Of a DNA stretch of 49,692 nucleotides, positions 48,750 to 49,692 are shown piece by piece. Numbering within the stretch: position 1 is the stretch's first letter; every line of letters starts with the position of its first letter. Origin of the DNA: Paenibacillus sp. Root52 (lineage in GTDB: Bacteria > Bacillota > Bacilli > Paenibacillales > Paenibacillaceae); contig NZ_LMFO01000021.1 in NCBI RefSeq assembly GCF_001426865.1, positions 1 through 49,692 of the forward strand, given 5' to 3'. The notes under the pieces were generated by a model. It had not been told where the DNA came from, ran no database searches, and saw nothing but the letters and a program-made list of their open reading frames with translations. Position numbers and translations under genes: made by a program.

Positions 48750-49028
48750 ATGTTGTTTTGGAAAAGTAGCAGGCGCTCATCTAATGATAAACATACCCGA
48801 GTATTGAAGGAACGAGAAGCGGAACAGATTTACACCGATATTCAAAAGGCTAAGTTGGAATGGGAGAGAGCTGTGAGGCAGTTCGAAGAGGCACAAGGGG
48901 AGGATGAGATTGATTATGCGATCTATGTGTTGGAAGCGGCTGAGCGAAAGTACCAAATTCATTTGAAGCGAGCTAAGCGTGCGGAGATGGATGGGGCGGT
49001 GATGATGGATCGAGGTCTGAGTGGGTAG
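48750..49028 (+). CDS. yaaL: YaaL family protein (DUF2508)
   Basis: 92 residues, highly charged and mostly helical (KAKLEWERAVRQFEEAQGED, YVLEAAERKYQIHLKRAKR). Named from position: B. subtilis yaaL lies between recR and bofA, and length and helix pattern agree. ATG 48750 follows GGAGGGGG; an upstream in-frame start at 48708 lacks a site. Function unknown. Confidence 0.8.
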   Translation: MLFWKSSRRSSNDKHTRVLKEREAEQIYTDIQKAKLEWERAVRQFEEAQGEDEIDYAIYVLEAAERKYQIHLKRAKRAEMDGAVMMDRGLSG

Positions 49029-49061
49029 CTGAATAAGTTGAATGAAATGGAGGCGGGTATA

Positions 49062-49331
49062 ATGAAGAGTTTAATACTAGGAAGTGTGCTGGTTATATCG
49101 TTGCTTGCGCTGTTAGTCATCTTGTTTAAGAAGAGAATTGGACTCGCTTGGCTTACCTCATTCGGAATTCATCTTGTGCTAGCGGCTGTGGGAATTTATA
49201 TCGTGAATTATTCAGGATGGATTACAGGGGCGTACATCCCTCTGAATCCCGCCACGATAGGTACGGTGAGTATTCTCGGGCTGCCTGGAGTGGGGCTATT
49301 ATTAGGTTTGAAAATTTCTTTGTTTGGGTAG
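49062..49331 (+). CDS. bofA: Pro-sigma-K processing inhibitor BofA
   Basis: 89 residues, two membrane segments (about 3-22 and 34-53) with a short C-terminal region PATIGTVSILGLPGVGLLLG that is the family signature. In sporulation it blocks SpoIVFB-mediated activation of sigma-K until the forespore signals. ATG 49062 follows GGAGGCGGG. The open frame from 49038 is not preceded by a site. Precedes the rRNA operon as in B. subtilis. Confidence 0.9.
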   Translation: MKSLILGSVLVISLLALLVILFKKRIGLAWLTSFGIHLVLAAVGIYIVNYSGWITGAYIPLNPATIGTVSILGLPGVGLLLGLKISLFG

Positions 49332-49450
49332 TTGACTCTTCGAACGATTCTATGGTACATTATATCTCGTTGCTTTGCTTGCTTGGTTGAGACATTTTGA
49401 AGAGATTAATGAGTTCGAAAGAGCTCGAAAAAAGAATTTCAAAAAAATGC

Positions 49451-49480
49451 TTGACTGAAACACACGAAGCATGGTATATT
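49451..49480 (+). promoter_or_regulatory. rRNA operon promoter and leader
   Basis: TTGACT (49451-49456), 18 bp, TATATT (49475-49480). The leader up to 49648 has the box A-like TCTTTGAAAACTGAACAAC (49540-49558), usual in Bacillales rRNA leaders. Confidence 0.75.
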
Positions 49481-49648
49481 ATAAAAGTCGCCGCTGAGAC
49501 AAAATGGTGACGAAAAAAGAAGAGAATTATCAAGTTTGATCTTTGAAAACTGAACAACGAGTGAGTAATCATCCTGCTTGCAGGATGAACAAAATGAGAT
49601 TTTTAATCTCGTCAGATTCAAAATGAGCTAATCGCTCTTTTCAATACT

Positions 49649-49692
49649 TTATTGGAGAGTTTGATCCTGGCTCAGGACGAACGCTGGCGGCA
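49649..49692 (+). rRNA. rrs: 16S ribosomal RNA, 5' end only
   Basis: TTTATTGGAGAGTTTGATCC and the following CTGGCTCAGGACGAACGC are the invariant start of bacterial 16S rRNA; the rest is outside the window. Confidence 0.95.

Overview
The window looks like an origin-proximal piece of a Paenibacillus-type (Bacillales) chromosome of moderate GC. It runs from the last bases of a 5S rRNA to the first bases of a 16S rRNA, so it is the segment between two rRNA operons. Endospore genes (sspP, spo0F with a sigma-H-type promoter, bofA, pbpG), a large Bacillus-type SRP RNA, a ydaO/c-di-AMP riboswitch and a CcpA cre site support this placement. I see no prophage, CRISPR array or intact transposon.

Layout. 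0-11 kb: guaB, dacA, pdxS-pdxT, a strongly folded RNA candidate, serS, tRNA-Ser(UGA), a small operon ending in sspP, a lipoprotein, a relic of a siderophore-binding protein, a GNAT gene and tadA. 11-18.5 kb: an orphan PAS histidine kinase preceded by a dense DnaA-box cluster, rluF-type pseudouridine synthase, motAB, a pterin dehydratase and a ribokinase with a very GC-rich core. 18.5-28.6 kb: cytochrome c, a second GNAT, an NlpC/P60 hydrolase under a c-di-AMP riboswitch, an M1-like peptidase with a membrane partner, ywhD, pbpG, speE-speB. 28.6-31.7 kb: accessory patch with a candidate type I toxin-antitoxin pair and a catabolite-controlled arabinofuranosidase. 31.8-45 kb: ywiB-argS, a three-palindrome spacer, a subtilisin-like protease, rpoE, pyrG, spo0F, fba, murA2, rho, a radical SAM gene and rpmE. 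45-49.7 kb: SRP RNA, dnaX, ybaB, recR, yaaL, bofA and the next rRNA promoter.

From recalled B. subtilis gene order, tadA is followed directly by the SRP RNA and dnaX, while ywhD-pbpG-speE-speB and argS-rpoE-pyrG-spo0F-fbaA-murZ-rho-rpmE lie on the other side of oriC. Here that whole left-arm block sits inside the tadA-SRP gap.

The most interesting unexplained signals are: (1) six DnaA boxes within 82 bp upstream of an orphan sporulation-type kinase, about 27 kb from spo0F; (2) a 43-residue hydrophobic/basic peptide gene convergent with a hairpin-rich RNA, both with extended -10 promoters, resembling a type I toxin-antitoxin; (3) a roughly 155-nt RNA fold closed by a 12-bp helix between pdxT and serS; (4) three long palindromes in a row after argS. 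Homology calls rest on motifs and remembered family features, since no search could be run.
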